Under the pieces are notes generated by a model. That model was not told the origin of the DNA and ran no database searches. It saw only the letters and a list, made by a program, of their open reading frames with translations. A stretch of 42,562 bases of DNA from Planctomyces sp. SH-PL62 (GTDB taxonomy: Bacteria; Planctomycetota; Planctomycetia; Planctomycetales; Planctomycetaceae): assembly GCA_945893045.1 (NCBI GenBank), contig CAMDEA010000062.1, positions 1 through 42,562 on the forward strand, given 5' to 3'. The stretch's first letter is position 1. Every line of letters starts with the position of its first letter. Positions 9,403-18,451 of this stretch are shown here, piece by piece. Made by a program: the position numbers and the translations under genes.

Positions 9403-10391
9403 AACACACGGGATCAGGGACAGTTTCAAAACCCGATTGCGTCGTAGCCACGTTCGCCAGAACGTGGGGTTTCCGCCGGCTTGCCCACGTTCTGGCGAAC
9501 GTGGCTACGGTCTTCAAACCGCCTCTGGCCATCTCGCTCTTCATAGCGATCAGCGTCGCAATCCAAGCCGAGGAACCTGCGCCCGCGCTCAAAGTCGTCG
9601 GACGGTTGCCAGAGCCGATTCGAGAAGCATCGGGACTCTGCAAGAGCCGGAAGCACGACGGCGTGTTCTGGACACACTCCGATTCCGGCAACGCGCCGCT
9701 CTTGTTCGCAATCACGCGCACCGGCGAACTGCTGGCGACGTATCGCGTGAAGGGCGCGGTGAATCTCGATTGGGAATCCATCGAGACGGACGACAACGGC
9801 CGGTTGTATGTGTGTGACGTCGGCAACAACTTGCCTGGCGGACCGCTGAAGACGCGTTGGATCGACATCGTTCGTGAACCCGATCCGCGCGCGAAACCGG
9901 TGACTGAGCCGGACGAACCGCGCGAACTTGCCATCGAACGCCAGCAGCACTTCACGTTTCCCGATCACGCGCACGACGTCGAAGGAGTGGTCCACACGCA
10001 GGACACGCTGTGGCTGTTCGGAAAAGTTCGCGAGTCTCCCGCACCTGTCTTGGCTCTGTCGTTGAAAGCGAATGAAGCCATACGTGTCTCGAAGCCCGTG
10101 TCGCTGCGGATGCTGGGAACCGTCTCCGCCACACGCATCACCGGCGCGGCTCTGACACCCGCTCGCGACCGGCTCGCGCTCTGCTCTTATGACCGAGCGT
10201 GGCTGTTTGAACTTCGCGCCGACGAGGACTTCCAACAGCTCGACCGCCGACTCGTCCGCACGATCCGCTTCGCGCCGACACAAATCGAAGGCTGCGAGTG
10301 GGACGGCGATCGCTTGCTGCTGGTCAGCGAAGACCGCTCACTCTACGAGATCGCCTGGCCAAAGGGCCGCAATGAGAAGACTGGGCAGTAA
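9399..10391 (+). CDS. Secreted beta-propeller-like protein of unknown function
   Basis: The product (330 residues from GTG 9399) has a hydrophobic export segment (PPLAISLFIAISVAIQA, about 41-57), then a domain with EASGLCKSRKHDGVFWTHSDS, NLDWESIETDDNGRLYVCDVG and IEGCEWDGDRLLLVSEDRSLYEI. These motifs resemble the SdiA-regulated / phytase-esterase-like propellers (a tentative fold assignment). The GTG at 9399 overlaps the TGA of the kinase gene, suggesting translational coupling. However, the first 38 codons then read through an inverted repeat (9443-9509). GTG 9501, just inside the right arm, would give a more ordinary signal peptide. I cannot decide between them. The gene is probably co-transcribed with the WD40 kinase. 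No catalytic residues are recognised. Confidence 0.75.
   Translation: MKHTGSGTVSKPDCVVATFARTWGFRRLAHVLANVATVFKPPLAISLFIAISVAIQAEEPAPALKVVGRLPEPIREASGLCKSRKHDGVFWTHSDSGNAPLLFAITRTGELLATYRVKGAVNLDWESIETDDNGRLYVCDVGNNLPGGPLKTRWIDIVREPDPRAKPVTEPDEPRELAIERQQHFTFPDHAHDVEGVVHTQDTLWLFGKVRESPAPVLALSLKANEAIRVSKPVSLRMLGTVSATRITGAALTPARDRLALCSYDRAWLFELRADEDFQQLDRRLVRTIRFAPTQIEGCEWDGDRLLLVSEDRSLYEIAWPKGRNEKTGQ
9443..9509. repeat. Perfect 26-bp-arm inverted repeat overlapping a gene start
   Basis: The arms at 9443-9468 and 9484-9509 are perfect reverse complements (left arm begins CGTAGCCACGTTCGCC), with a 15-base spacer. If translation starts at 9399 the repeat is coding (VATFARTWG ... LAHVLANVAT); if at 9501 it is the leader. 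I recall this type of sequence as an abundant planctomycete intergenic repeat, but this is from memory and not checked. Confidence 0.93.
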
Positions 10392-10479
10392 CGCCAGACC
10401 GGCGATCGCAACCGTCCTACACGGCAAACGTTTGATTTCATCTTGCGGCAACAAGATTTCGCCCATCACTGGAACAGAC

Positions 10480-10560
10480 AATAAGGATTGCCGAATAAGG
10501 AGTGCAGAAGGCAGAGGGTCGGACAGGACTGTTCTCCTTCGCACTTCGGCAATCCTTATT
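10480..10560. terminator. Possible bidirectional terminator / inverted repeat between convergent genes
   Basis: The 16-bp perfect arms at 10480-10495 (AATAAGGATTGCCGAA) and 10545-10560 face each other. Further imperfect pairing lies inside (GTGCAGAAGG against TCCTTCGCAC). The right arm is followed by ATTTTTGG. The repeat lies in the 265-base gap between a plus-strand gene ending at 10391 and a minus-strand gene ending at 10657, so a terminator for the plus strand fits. The long spacer (49 bases) also allows it to be one of the dispersed palindromes. The rest of the gap holds only a small CGCTTCG/CGAAGCG hairpin (10579-10610). Confidence 0.55.
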
Positions 10561-10656
10561 TTTGGACGGCGTCATGATCGCTTCGTCGCCGGGCCGGAGT
10601 GAGCGAAGCGGGTTGCGGGAGACGCCCGCGCTAAGAAATGAATGCGGCTCACGATC

Positions 10657-11544
10657 TTAGTGACGCCGCTTGACCATCGTGATTTCGTTACCGGTCTCGT
10701 TGAAACGCACGTCATCCATGAAGGTGCGGATCAAGAACAGGCCGCGTCCGCTGCACTTTTGCAGGTTGGCCGGATCCCTGGGATCGGGCAACTTGGAGGG
10801 ATCGAAGCCGCGGCCATCGTCGCGAATCACAAACGCGGCCTGCTGGCGGGAGAAGCGGGCGGTGACGAGCACGTGCCGATCGCGGTAGGGTTGTTGCTGG
10901 CGGCGTTCGTCCACGAGGCTCCGGTAGGCTTTCGAGTGTTCGCTCTCACGCAATTCCGAGGTGAGTTCCAGGTTGCCGTGCTCCATCGCGTTGATGAGGC
11001 ACTCGTGCAGAGCGGTTCCCACGCGGATCAGGCCGGCCTTATCCACGAGGTTCATCATCGTCAGGTGGTCCTGCAGATGGTTGATCAGCGGCTGGACGCG
11101 CTGCGGGTCATTGGACAAGAGAAAGCGAAACTCGGTTTCGATCAGGCATTCCAGAACCTGCTGCTGGTTCCGGGTGGTTCGGGCCATGTCGAGCACTTTT
11201 TGTGTGGTCGGGATCAAGTCGCGCGCTAGATCTCGTTTGGGGACGTAACTGGCGGCACCCGCTTTGAGCGCGGTGACGGCAATCTCCTCGCTGCCGTGCG
11301 CGGTCATCAGGATGACCGGCAGATACGAGTAGTCGCGGCGAATCGCTTCGACCAACTCCAGGCCGTTCATTTCCGGCATCTGCAAGTCGGTCAGGACGAC
11401 ATCGGGAACCTGCAACTTGATCAGTGCCAGCGCGTCCCGGCCATCCTCAGCAAACACAGCCGACCAGCCGGCATGTTCTTCAATCAGGGCACCAACCAGG
11501 TGCCGGTCCAGCGTAACGTCATCGACCACCAAGACGGTTTGCAT
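10657..11544 (-). CDS. Response regulator fused to an anti-sigma-factor-type ATPase domain
   Basis: This is a two-domain cytoplasmic signalling protein of 295 residues. The receiver domain (1-120) has the acidic pair DD (8-9), phospho-acceptor Asp53 in VVLTDLQMPEMNG, Thr81 and Lys103 in YVPKRD. Residues about 140-295 form an HATPase_c fold with an N-box (ECLINAMEHGN, Asn185), a G1 box (DDGRGFD) and a later CSGRGLFLIRTFMDDV, as in RsbW/SpoIIAB-like serine kinases. There is no phospho-accepting His, so it is not a classical histidine kinase. It is the next gene downstream of the hybrid kinase on the same strand (163-base gap holding a palindrome), which makes it a candidate output partner for that phosphorelay. 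The predicted output is phosphorylation or sequestration of an anti-anti-sigma-like partner; no such partner is present in this window. Confidence 0.9.
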   Translation of the reverse strand: MQTVLVVDDVTLDRHLVGALIEEHAGWSAVFAEDGRDALALIKLQVPDVVLTDLQMPEMNGLELVEAIRRDYSYLPVILMTAHGSEEIAVTALKAGAASYVPKRDLARDLIPTTQKVLDMARTTRNQQQVLECLIETEFRFLLSNDPQRVQPLINHLQDHLTMMNLVDKAGLIRVGTALHECLINAMEHGNLELTSELRESEHSKAYRSLVDERRQQQPYRDRHVLVTARFSRQQAAFVIRDDGRGFDPSKLPDPRDPANLQKCSGRGLFLIRTFMDDVRFNETGNEITMVKRRH

Positions 11545-11588
11545 GTCGCGATTCCTAAGACGGCGAACCCGCCACCAGATATGGTCCA

Positions 11589-11659
11589 GGCGAGCGGGGC
11601 GGCGTCAGCCCCCCGGTCGGGATTGAATCCACCGGGGGGCTGACGCCGCCCCGCTCGCC
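11589..11659. repeat. Perfect 29-bp-arm GC-rich inverted repeat
   Basis: The arms at 11589-11617 (begins GGCGAGCGGGGCGGCG) and 11631-11659 are perfect reverse complements around a 13-base loop. It sits in the 163-base gap between the hybrid kinase stop (11708) and the response-regulator start (11544), both on the minus strand. A transcript covering both genes would carry this very stable hairpin. It has no T tract, so a simple terminator is not evident. Confidence 0.95.
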
Positions 11660-11707
11660 AAGAAATGCCTGCAAAAAACGCTCACCATTCATGCCAACAC
11701 TCTATCA

Positions 11708-14700
11708 CTACCTTGGCGTCACCGAAAGCGGCGCGTTGGGCACGAATTTCGTCAACGCTTGCTTGAGTCTTTTGAGTTCGTGTTCCAGCACGGAGTAGGC
11801 TTCGTCCGCGCCGGTCAGGTCGTCATCCCGGCCCATGAATTCTAATCGAACGGCCGCCGACACGGCCGACGGGGCGGCAAAACAAGACGCCGAGCCTTTG
11901 ATGGAATGGGCCAAACGCCGCACCTTGACCATGTCCCGCAGAGCAATCGCCTCGCGCAGCGCCGGAACCAGTTTGTCGGTTTCCTTGAAGAAGATCGCTG
12001 CCATCTGCTTGAGCAAATCCTCGCGCCCGCCGATTCGATCCACGGCGGCAGCCCAATCCATGATCGATTCCACCGCCGCTTCGGACGGTCTGGTTTCGAC
12101 GGCATCTTCATGGTTCGGTCGGGCGGCCACCGCAATGCCCTCCACCATTTCATACAGAGCTTTGGACTGGATCGGCTTGGAGAGATAGTCATCCATCCCG
12201 GCCTTCAGGCAGCGCTCGCGGTCTCCTTTCATGGCATGTGCCGTCATGGCGACGATGTGCATGTGGCTGCCGGTGGTCTGTTCCTTTTTACGAATGGCCG
12301 CAGTCGCCTCGAAGCCATCCATTTCGGGCATCTGCACGTCCATCAGGACCAGATCAAACGACCCGCGCTCGAGCGACTCGACCGCTTCACGGCCGTTGCT
12401 CACGACCACGACCTGATGCCCGCGCGACTCCAGCAACTCGCGCGCGACTTGCTGATTGACCAGCCCATCCTCGGCCAGCAGGATGCGCCGCGATCGCCGA
12501 GTTTCGGCGATCTGAGCCGGCGTCAAACCGGTCGCGAGGCCCGGTTCTCCTTGAGCGCCCAGAACGCGCAAGATCGTTTCACGCAGATCGGATTGCTTGA
12601 CCGGTTTGATGAGATAGCGCGCGATCCCCAACTCCTGGCAACGCACGGAATTCTCCGTCTGGCCGGCCGAAGAGAGCATGACCAAAACACAATCCGCCAG
12701 CCGCGAGTCTTGCCGAATGCGCTCCGCAACCTCGAAGCCATCCATGTCCGGCATCATCACGTCTAACAGCGCCAGGCGAAGCGGCGCGCCGCGATTCACG
12801 GCGTCGTTCAACTGAGCCAGCCCGGCAGGTCCATCGGCCGCCAGGACCGGCTGCATGCCCCAGTTGGTGAGCACATCTTCCAGAATGCGCCGGTTGGTGC
12901 GATTGTCATCGACCACCAGCACCGGCATGTCGGCCAAACTTTCCAGTCGCAGCCACGAGTGCGCCGGCGCGTTTGGAGAAATGCCAAAGCGAACCGTGAA
13001 ATGGAACTCGCTCCCCTGGCCTGCCTCGCTCTCGACCCAAAGGTGCCCGCCCATGAGTTTCACCAACTGCATCGAGATGGTCAGTCCCAAGCCGGTGCCG
13101 CCGTAGCGGCGCGTGGTCGAGCTGTCGGCTTGGCTGAACGCTTCAAAGATTTGTTTTTGTTTTTCAATCGGAATCCCAATGCCAGTGTCTGTGACCACGA
13201 AATGCAAATCGACGTGCGATTCATCCAACTCATCGACGGTGACCGCGACGACGATCTCGCCCTGCTCGGTGAACTTCAGCGAATTGCCCACCAGGTTGAT
13301 GATGATCTGACGGAGTCGCCCAGGATCACCAATCAGGTTGTCGGGCACATCCGGCGGCACGAGATAGGTCAGCTCCACACCCTTCTCAGCGGCCCGCAAC
13401 CCGAAGGTGTGCATCGCGTCGCCCAGGCTGTCGCGCAGCGGAAAGTCGATTGTCTCCAACTCCAGCTTGCCGGCTTCCACCTTGGAAAAGTCGAGAATGT
13501 CGTTGAGCAATCGCAACAGCGCGTCGGCCGATTGCATGACGATGCTCAGATACTCGTGCTGCTGGTGTGTCAGCGAAGTCTGCAACGCCAACTCCGCCAT
13601 CCCCATGATGCCGTTCATCGGAGTGCGGATTTCATGGCTCATGTTCGCCAGGAAATCGCTCTTCGCCCGGTTAGCCTTCTCGGCCGCGTCTTTCGCCACT
13701 CGCAGTTCGTCTTCGGATCGGCGCAGCTCAGCAGCCGTGCGTTCCAATTCGTCGTTGGAGACGGCGAGTTCTCGTGCTCGAGCCTCAGCCGCAGCCGTGC
13801 GTTCGGCCACGCGCTGTTCCAACGTCTCATTCAACAGCCGCAACTCGGCGAAGCCTTCGGCGTTTTCCAGAGCGGCACCAGCAATGGTGGCGATGAACTC
13901 GGCCAAGCGTTCCTCGTCTTCGCGGAACAAGCCACTGACCTGCCGATGGTCCACGTAGAAGCAACCCGCCGGCTTGCCGCGCACAAACACCGGCGCGCAC
14001 AACGCCGAGCGAACACCGGCGAGCAAAGCCCCTTCCTCTTCCGCTTGACCTTCGGTGAAGACGATGACTTCTCCCGTGGCCAGCGCGCGATCGGCCATCG
14101 CCCGGCTGTATTCCGCTTCGATCTCCCCAGAGACCATCGTGAGGTCTTCGGTAGCATCATCTCCCTGAAGTTGCAGGAGCAGGCAGCGTTCCCCGCGCAA
14201 CAGCCGAAACGCCGCTTCACGCACTTCTTTGAAGATGGCCTTTCGAGTCAACGCCGAAGCAATCTTGCGACCGGCATCGAGCACCGTGTCGAACCGATCG
14301 ACCAAGGAGAGCGTCGCCGTCTTCGCAGGCGCGGCTTCTGTCACTTGAGCTTCATCGAGTGCGAACTCCGCACCCAGCGAGCGCAGTGCTTGGCGAGCAG
14401 TCGCCGCATCTTCCTGCGCACTCGGCCAACCGACTTCCAGACCGACATGGCCGCGAGCCAAAAGAGTCTGAGCATGTTCAAAGCGTGCCCCTTGCCGCTC
14501 CGCCACGGCGAGGCTTTCGTCAAAGCATTGCCGCGCCCGATCGACTGAGCCTTGCATCGCCGCGATGAGTCCCGCTTCGCGCAATGCGTGTGGCAAGTCG
14601 TTTTGAAACGTGCGGGCAACCCGCACTGCTTTTCCGACAACTTTCCCCGCCCGGCTGAGCAGCGTTGTCCGATTCAGCGGTGCCCAATTGGACGCTTTCT

Positions 14701-17700
14701 CCGCTTGAAGTCGCCACGCCGAGGCCATCCATGAGTGCAAGGGAAGGACATAGGCATTCGCAATGCCTGCTTTTGTCACGCGTTGCTGCCCTTGCTCGAA
14801 CATGTCGACGGCGTCGACGCCGCGACCAAGCATGAAGAGTCGCACTCCCTCGGCCATCAGGACTTGGGCTTGGACTTGAACGTCCTTGCGTGGACGCTGA
14901 AGTTCGCTTTGCAGAACTTTGGCGGGAACGCGTCCGCCTGTCGACCAAGCCCAGACATCCAAACTGAATCCGGATGCTCCACCATCCCCCGATTCAACGC
15001 CCGAATAATGAACTCGCTTTGCTAACTCTGACGAAGCGGCGAGATCACCGAGTCGAAACAAGCTGAACGCCATATGAACTTGGGCCGTGTTGACCTCCCA
15101 AAGATCGCCGGCCCGTTCCAGCACGCGAACAGCTTCACGGCACTTCTCAACACACTCTTCATAGCGAGAGGCCGCGTGGAGAACCACGCCGTGAAAATTG
15201 ATTGCCTGGCCCTGCCCCCAGACGTCTCCCAATGATTGATAGATACTCAACGACTTCAGTGCGTACGCGATGCCTCGTTTGAATAAGGCGACAAGGCTCA
15301 TGACAGGGGCATGAATTGAATAGGCCTGCGCCAACTCCGCCGTCGGAGGGAATCGCTCCGCCAAGTTCATGCCGCGCAAGTGAGTCCAGAGACACGGATA
15401 CTTCCCTTTTTCAAACCAATACGAATAGGCAAGGCGATTGTGGAGCCGAATAATCAACAGATCTTTTTCCGCGTCGAGCAGCGGCTTACGAGCCACGAAC
15501 AATCTCGGCAAGAGGGTATGGAAGAGTTGCACGACCCCTTCCCATGCCAATCGAACAAATAATGCCCCTGACGATTGCGGCACCTTGTTGCCAAGCCGTT
15601 CGAGGGCACGTTCATTGGCCTCGATCGCCGTTTTCATGTCCCCCTTTTTGTGTGCGAGTTCGCCCAGTTTGCCGTCGATCTTGGCCTTGGCGAGATCTCC
15701 CACGGCCAGGTCGCGAGCCGTCTCTGTTTTTTGTGCCGCCTCTTCATACCGGGCACGCAACATGAGCACGTCGCCCAAACCATCGGCAATGCGGTAACAA
15801 ATCACTTGATCCTGGGAGCCGCCGCGTTCGGCAATTCGATAAAGCTCTTCGGCGATTTCCAACGCATGGTTGGCTCGAGCATCCTCTGCCGCGGCGATCG
15901 CATAAGGCAATGCCCGTTGACTCTCCCCGGCGGCGTCAAAGTGGTACGCCATGTCGTAGATGCGATCGGGTGCCTCAACTTCCAGATCGACCGCGGCGCG
16001 CAGATGCAATTCGCAGCGTTGATGGTCGGGCAGTCTGGCGAGCAACGTCTGACGCAGCTTGTCATGAATGAAGGCGCATTGGCCACCCGCGGCTTTGGAC
16101 CAGACAATATGGCGCTGCTGTGCTTCCCTCAGAGCGGCAATGGCCTGCTCGGAGGTTTGCCGGGCCAACTTCGACGCCGTGAAGAGATCAAACTCCTTGC
16201 CCAGCACCGCGCCCACCGAGAGCAACTTGATGGTTGTTTCCGGCAAGAGCTCCATCCGGCGCACCAGGAACGTGGCAGCGTGCCGCGATGATTGCACGCC
16301 CGCCATCGCCAAAGGCTCCACGCGCCAGCCCGTCGGCACCGCCACCAAGGCACCCGACTCAACCAATCCGCGCAAGGCCGCCGACGCCATGAAGGGGCTG
16401 CCTTCGGCCAAGCGTTCGATGACATTCACCGCCTCGTCAGGAAGCGGCCCAGCCATCGACTCGACCAGCTTGCGAACGTTTGCCGACTGGAACGAAGGGA
16501 GCGTCAAATGAGCAAATGATTGCAACTTGCGCAACGGATGATCCGCGGGAACTTCCTCTGACCGGAAGGCCGCGACCAGCAGAATCGGACGTTCGTGGGT
16601 TGCCGTGCGGCGCTGCCAGTTGCTCAGAACCTTGAGCGTCAATTGGTCCGCCCATTGGCAGTCATCCAATAGCACGAGCACCGGCCGGCCGGTTGCTCCC
16701 AGAGCATCCAGGAAGGCCGCCAACGCCTGAACGCTACGAGTTTCAGCGAACTTTTCGGGACCGAGACCGATCGCGCTGGAACCGAAGACCTTTGCAAGTT
16801 CAGGTAGAGCAGAACTGGCTGCTTCCTGGTGGTCGCCCAATCCGATTCGGATTCTCTCCTCCATGCCAGGTTCCAAACGCGCTGCCGCGAGCAATCCTTC
16901 GGCGACTCCCGTCAGCAGTTGGAAGGGGCGTTGAGCGGCATGGTCCAAGCCCTGCCCGCGCAAGATCCACGCTCCCTGTTGTGTTCCGCGCAGCGCGAAC
17001 TCAGCCAGCAAGCGGCTTTTGCCTCCGCCCGATTCCGCTTCCAACAACACGAGGCCGCCTTGCCCCGCTTGCGTTCGGTTCAGTTGGGAATTGAGCACCG
17101 CCAATTCCTGGCCTCGGCCAACGAACGCAGGCTCCGTGAGTGTCTGGCGGCGATCGTGCAACCCCACCACGAGGGCTGGTTCGGACTCTCCCTGTTGCAG
17201 GGCCTCGGAGATGACGGTTAGGTCCGCCACCACCGCATTCGCAGTTTGGTAGCGGTCGCGAGGATCTTTGCGCAGCATGCGTTGGATGACCTCATCCAAC
17301 ACTCGCGGCACTGGCAAACCTAAGCTCCGCAATTCGGGAACTTGGACCGTCATGTGCTGCCGCAGAACTTCGCCGACACTGTTGCCTTGAAACGGCGGTC
17401 GGCCGGCAAGGCACTCGAAGAGCACGATTCCCGCCGAGTAAATGTCAGAGCACGCGGTGACTTCCTGTTCGATCAGCCCCGCTCCTTCGGGAGACAGATA
17501 TTGCGCGGTGCCGACCCAGTGGTCTCGAATACTCGCATCCAGATTCGTGCTCCGCGCCAGACCGAAGTCGATGAGCATCGCCTCGCGCAGAGGAGCTTCT
17601 TCATTGACGATCACATTGGCCGGTTTGACATCCCGGTGCAGCACATGCTGGGCATGCGCGGCACTCAGCGCGGTCAGCAGCGCACGCCCCAACGTGATCG

Positions 17701-18079
17701 CGTCCATCACCGGCAGTGGGCCTTGCTTCAAACGCGATTGCAACGTGATTCCCGGAATGAAGGGCATCACCAGGAAGACTTGATCCCCATCGGACCCAGA
17801 ATCGAGCAAGGGTGCGAACAGCCCATTCTTGATCTGCGAAAGGACGTGAGCTTCATGCTCCAGCCGCATCCGTGCCGAAGCGGAGAACGATGCCGCCGCC
17901 GCCGTCTTGATGACCACGTTCGTCTCGCGCGTGAGATCGGTGGCCAGCAGAGTTTCCGTGTCATCGCCATGCTTCAGTCGGCGGATCACTTGATAGCGGT
18001 CGCCAATCACTCTGCGACCCAACGAGCCATCGGCACGATCGAGATCAGCAGAGTGCAGTGGAGGCGGGGCGATGCTCAT
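11708..18079 (-). CDS. Hybrid Ser/Thr-His kinase: STPK-AAA-TPR-GAF-HisKA-HATPase-REC-REC-Hpt
   Basis: One 2123-residue chain carries a whole signalling pathway. Domains in order: Ser/Thr kinase (about 28-290; Lys58, HRD with Asp150, DFG with Asp171); AAA/ORC-like ATPase (about 318-600; Walker A AESGGGKS, Lys354); TPR-like helical region (about 640-1180); GAF (about 1255-1400); coiled coil; HisKA with His1482 in [11 protein letters not shown]; HATPase_c (about 1583-1700; N-box [13 protein letters not shown]); receiver 1 (Asp1773 in [11 protein letters not shown]); receiver 2 (Asp1914 in [11 protein letters not shown]); Hpt (His2058 in AHSIKGSA). The order resembles cyanobacterial/proteobacterial dual-kinase hybrids (HstK-like). 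The glycine loop of the Ser/Thr kinase is degenerate ([13 protein letters not shown]). No transmembrane helix is obvious, so it is probably cytoplasmic. A response regulator-ATPase follows on the same strand, and a paralogue diverges upstream. Confidence 0.95.
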   Translation of the reverse strand: MSIAPPPLHSADLDRADGSLGRRVIGDRYQVIRRLKHGDDTETLLATDLTRETNVVIKTAAAASFSASARMRLEHEAHVLSQIKNGLFAPLLDSGSDGDQVFLVMPFIPGITLQSRLKQGPLPVMDAITLGRALLTALSAAHAQHVLHRDVKPANVIVNEEAPLREAMLIDFGLARSTNLDASIRDHWVGTAQYLSPEGAGLIEQEVTACSDIYSAGIVLFECLAGRPPFQGNSVGEVLRQHMTVQVPELRSLGLPVPRVLDEVIQRMLRKDPRDRYQTANAVVADLTVISEALQQGESEPALVVGLHDRRQTLTEPAFVGRGQELAVLNSQLNRTQAGQGGLVLLEAESGGGKSRLLAEFALRGTQQGAWILRGQGLDHAAQRPFQLLTGVAEGLLAAARLEPGMEERIRIGLGDHQEAASSALPELAKVFGSSAIGLGPEKFAETRSVQALAAFLDALGATGRPVLVLLDDCQWADQLTLKVLSNWQRRTATHERPILLVAAFRSEEVPADHPLRKLQSFAHLTLPSFQSANVRKLVESMAGPLPDEAVNVIERLAEGSPFMASAALRGLVESGALVAVPTGWRVEPLAMAGVQSSRHAATFLVRRMELLPETTIKLLSVGAVLGKEFDLFTASKLARQTSEQAIAALREAQQRHIVWSKAAGGQCAFIHDKLRQTLLARLPDHQRCELHLRAAVDLEVEAPDRIYDMAYHFDAAGESQRALPYAIAAAEDARANHALEIAEELYRIAERGGSQDQVICYRIADGLGDVLMLRARYEEAAQKTETARDLAVGDLAKAKIDGKLGELAHKKGDMKTAIEANERALERLGNKVPQSSGALFVRLAWEGVVQLFHTLLPRLFVARKPLLDAEKDLLIIRLHNRLAYSYWFEKGKYPCLWTHLRGMNLAERFPPTAELAQAYSIHAPVMSLVALFKRGIAYALKSLSIYQSLGDVWGQGQAINFHGVVLHAASRYEECVEKCREAVRVLERAGDLWEVNTAQVHMAFSLFRLGDLAASSELAKRVHYSGVESGDGGASGFSLDVWAWSTGGRVPAKVLQSELQRPRKDVQVQAQVLMAEGVRLFMLGRGVDAVDMFEQGQQRVTKAGIANAYVLPLHSWMASAWRLQAEKASNWAPLNRTTLLSRAGKVVGKAVRVARTFQNDLPHALREAGLIAAMQGSVDRARQCFDESLAVAERQGARFEHAQTLLARGHVGLEVGWPSAQEDAATARQALRSLGAEFALDEAQVTEAAPAKTATLSLVDRFDTVLDAGRKIASALTRKAIFKEVREAAFRLLRGERCLLLQLQGDDATEDLTMVSGEIEAEYSRAMADRALATGEVIVFTEGQAEEEGALLAGVRSALCAPVFVRGKPAGCFYVDHRQVSGLFREDEERLAEFIATIAGAALENAEGFAELRLLNETLEQRVAERTAAAEARARELAVSNDELERTAAELRRSEDELRVAKDAAEKANRAKSDFLANMSHEIRTPMNGIMGMAELALQTSLTHQQHEYLSIVMQSADALLRLLNDILDFSKVEAGKLELETIDFPLRDSLGDAMHTFGLRAAEKGVELTYLVPPDVPDNLIGDPGRLRQIIINLVGNSLKFTEQGEIVVAVTVDELDESHVDLHFVVTDTGIGIPIEKQKQIFEAFSQADSSTTRRYGGTGLGLTISMQLVKLMGGHLWVESEAGQGSEFHFTVRFGISPNAPAHSWLRLESLADMPVLVVDDNRTNRRILEDVLTNWGMQPVLAADGPAGLAQLNDAVNRGAPLRLALLDVMMPDMDGFEVAERIRQDSRLADCVLVMLSSAGQTENSVRCQELGIARYLIKPVKQSDLRETILRVLGAQGEPGLATGLTPAQIAETRRSRRILLAEDGLVNQQVARELLESRGHQVVVVSNGREAVESLERGSFDLVLMDVQMPEMDGFEATAAIRKKEQTTGSHMHIVAMTAHAMKGDRERCLKAGMDDYLSKPIQSKALYEMVEGIAVAARPNHEDAVETRPSEAAVESIMDWAAAVDRIGGREDLLKQMAAIFFKETDKLVPALREAIALRDMVKVRRLAHSIKGSASCFAAPSAVSAAVRLEFMGRDDDLTGADEAYSVLEHELKRLKQALTKFVPNAPLSVTPR

Positions 18080-18203
18080 GCCAACTTTTCACGATGGCCT
18101 GGAAGTGGCCAGAAGAGAGGAGCCCTTTTTCGGACAACAATGATCCTACCGAACGGTTGGCATATTCCTAGTAGCTGAAGCCGTGAGACTTCAGTTCCCG
18201 ATC

Positions 18204-18345
18204 TCTTAGCCGAGATTATTCATGGCCTTCTCATTGTGGAGAGCAGCTTGCTGCGATGTAACCCGAAGCGTCAGCGAGGGAGAGTGAGATGACTCCCTCG
18301 CTGACGCTTCGGGTTACATCGCGGCCATGATTAATCTCGGTTAGG
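18204..18345. repeat. Nested inverted repeat in the divergent kinase intergenic region
   Basis: The inner arms 18254-18282 and 18293-18321 are perfect 29-bp reverse complements (begins CGATGTAACCCGAAGCG) with a 10-base loop. An outer, slightly imperfect pair (18204-18226, containing CGAGATTATTCATGGCC, with 18323-18345) encloses them, offset by 27 bases on the left and 1 base on the right. The repeat lies in the 372-base gap (18080-18451) between two divergently transcribed paralogous kinases, where promoters for both must lie. I see no clear sigma-70 boxes in the remainder. Confidence 0.92.
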
Positions 18346-18451
18346 AGTTCGGCGACCCTCACAGTCAATCTGGCAACACTGGCTAGAGTTTCCGCAAAAA
18401 CGCGGATAGTCTGGTGGCTCTGGCACCAAACATTCTCATGGTTCGTTTGCG

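Noticed and set aside
9443..9817. Short plus-strand frame beginning in the palindrome (RSHVRQNVG...)
   Set aside because: It is out of frame with the better-supported secreted protein and much of it is just translated repeat.
11589..11659. Rho-independent terminator after the hybrid kinase
   Set aside because: The stem is long and GC-rich but no T tract follows on the minus strand, and the same architecture recurs at non-terminator sites.
12959..14548. Long plus-strand open frame (529 codons) opposite the hybrid histidine kinase
   Set aside because: It is antisense to clearly conserved GAF, HisKA and receiver domains, is rich in Arg/His/Gln as expected of GC-rich shadow frames, and shows no domain of its own.
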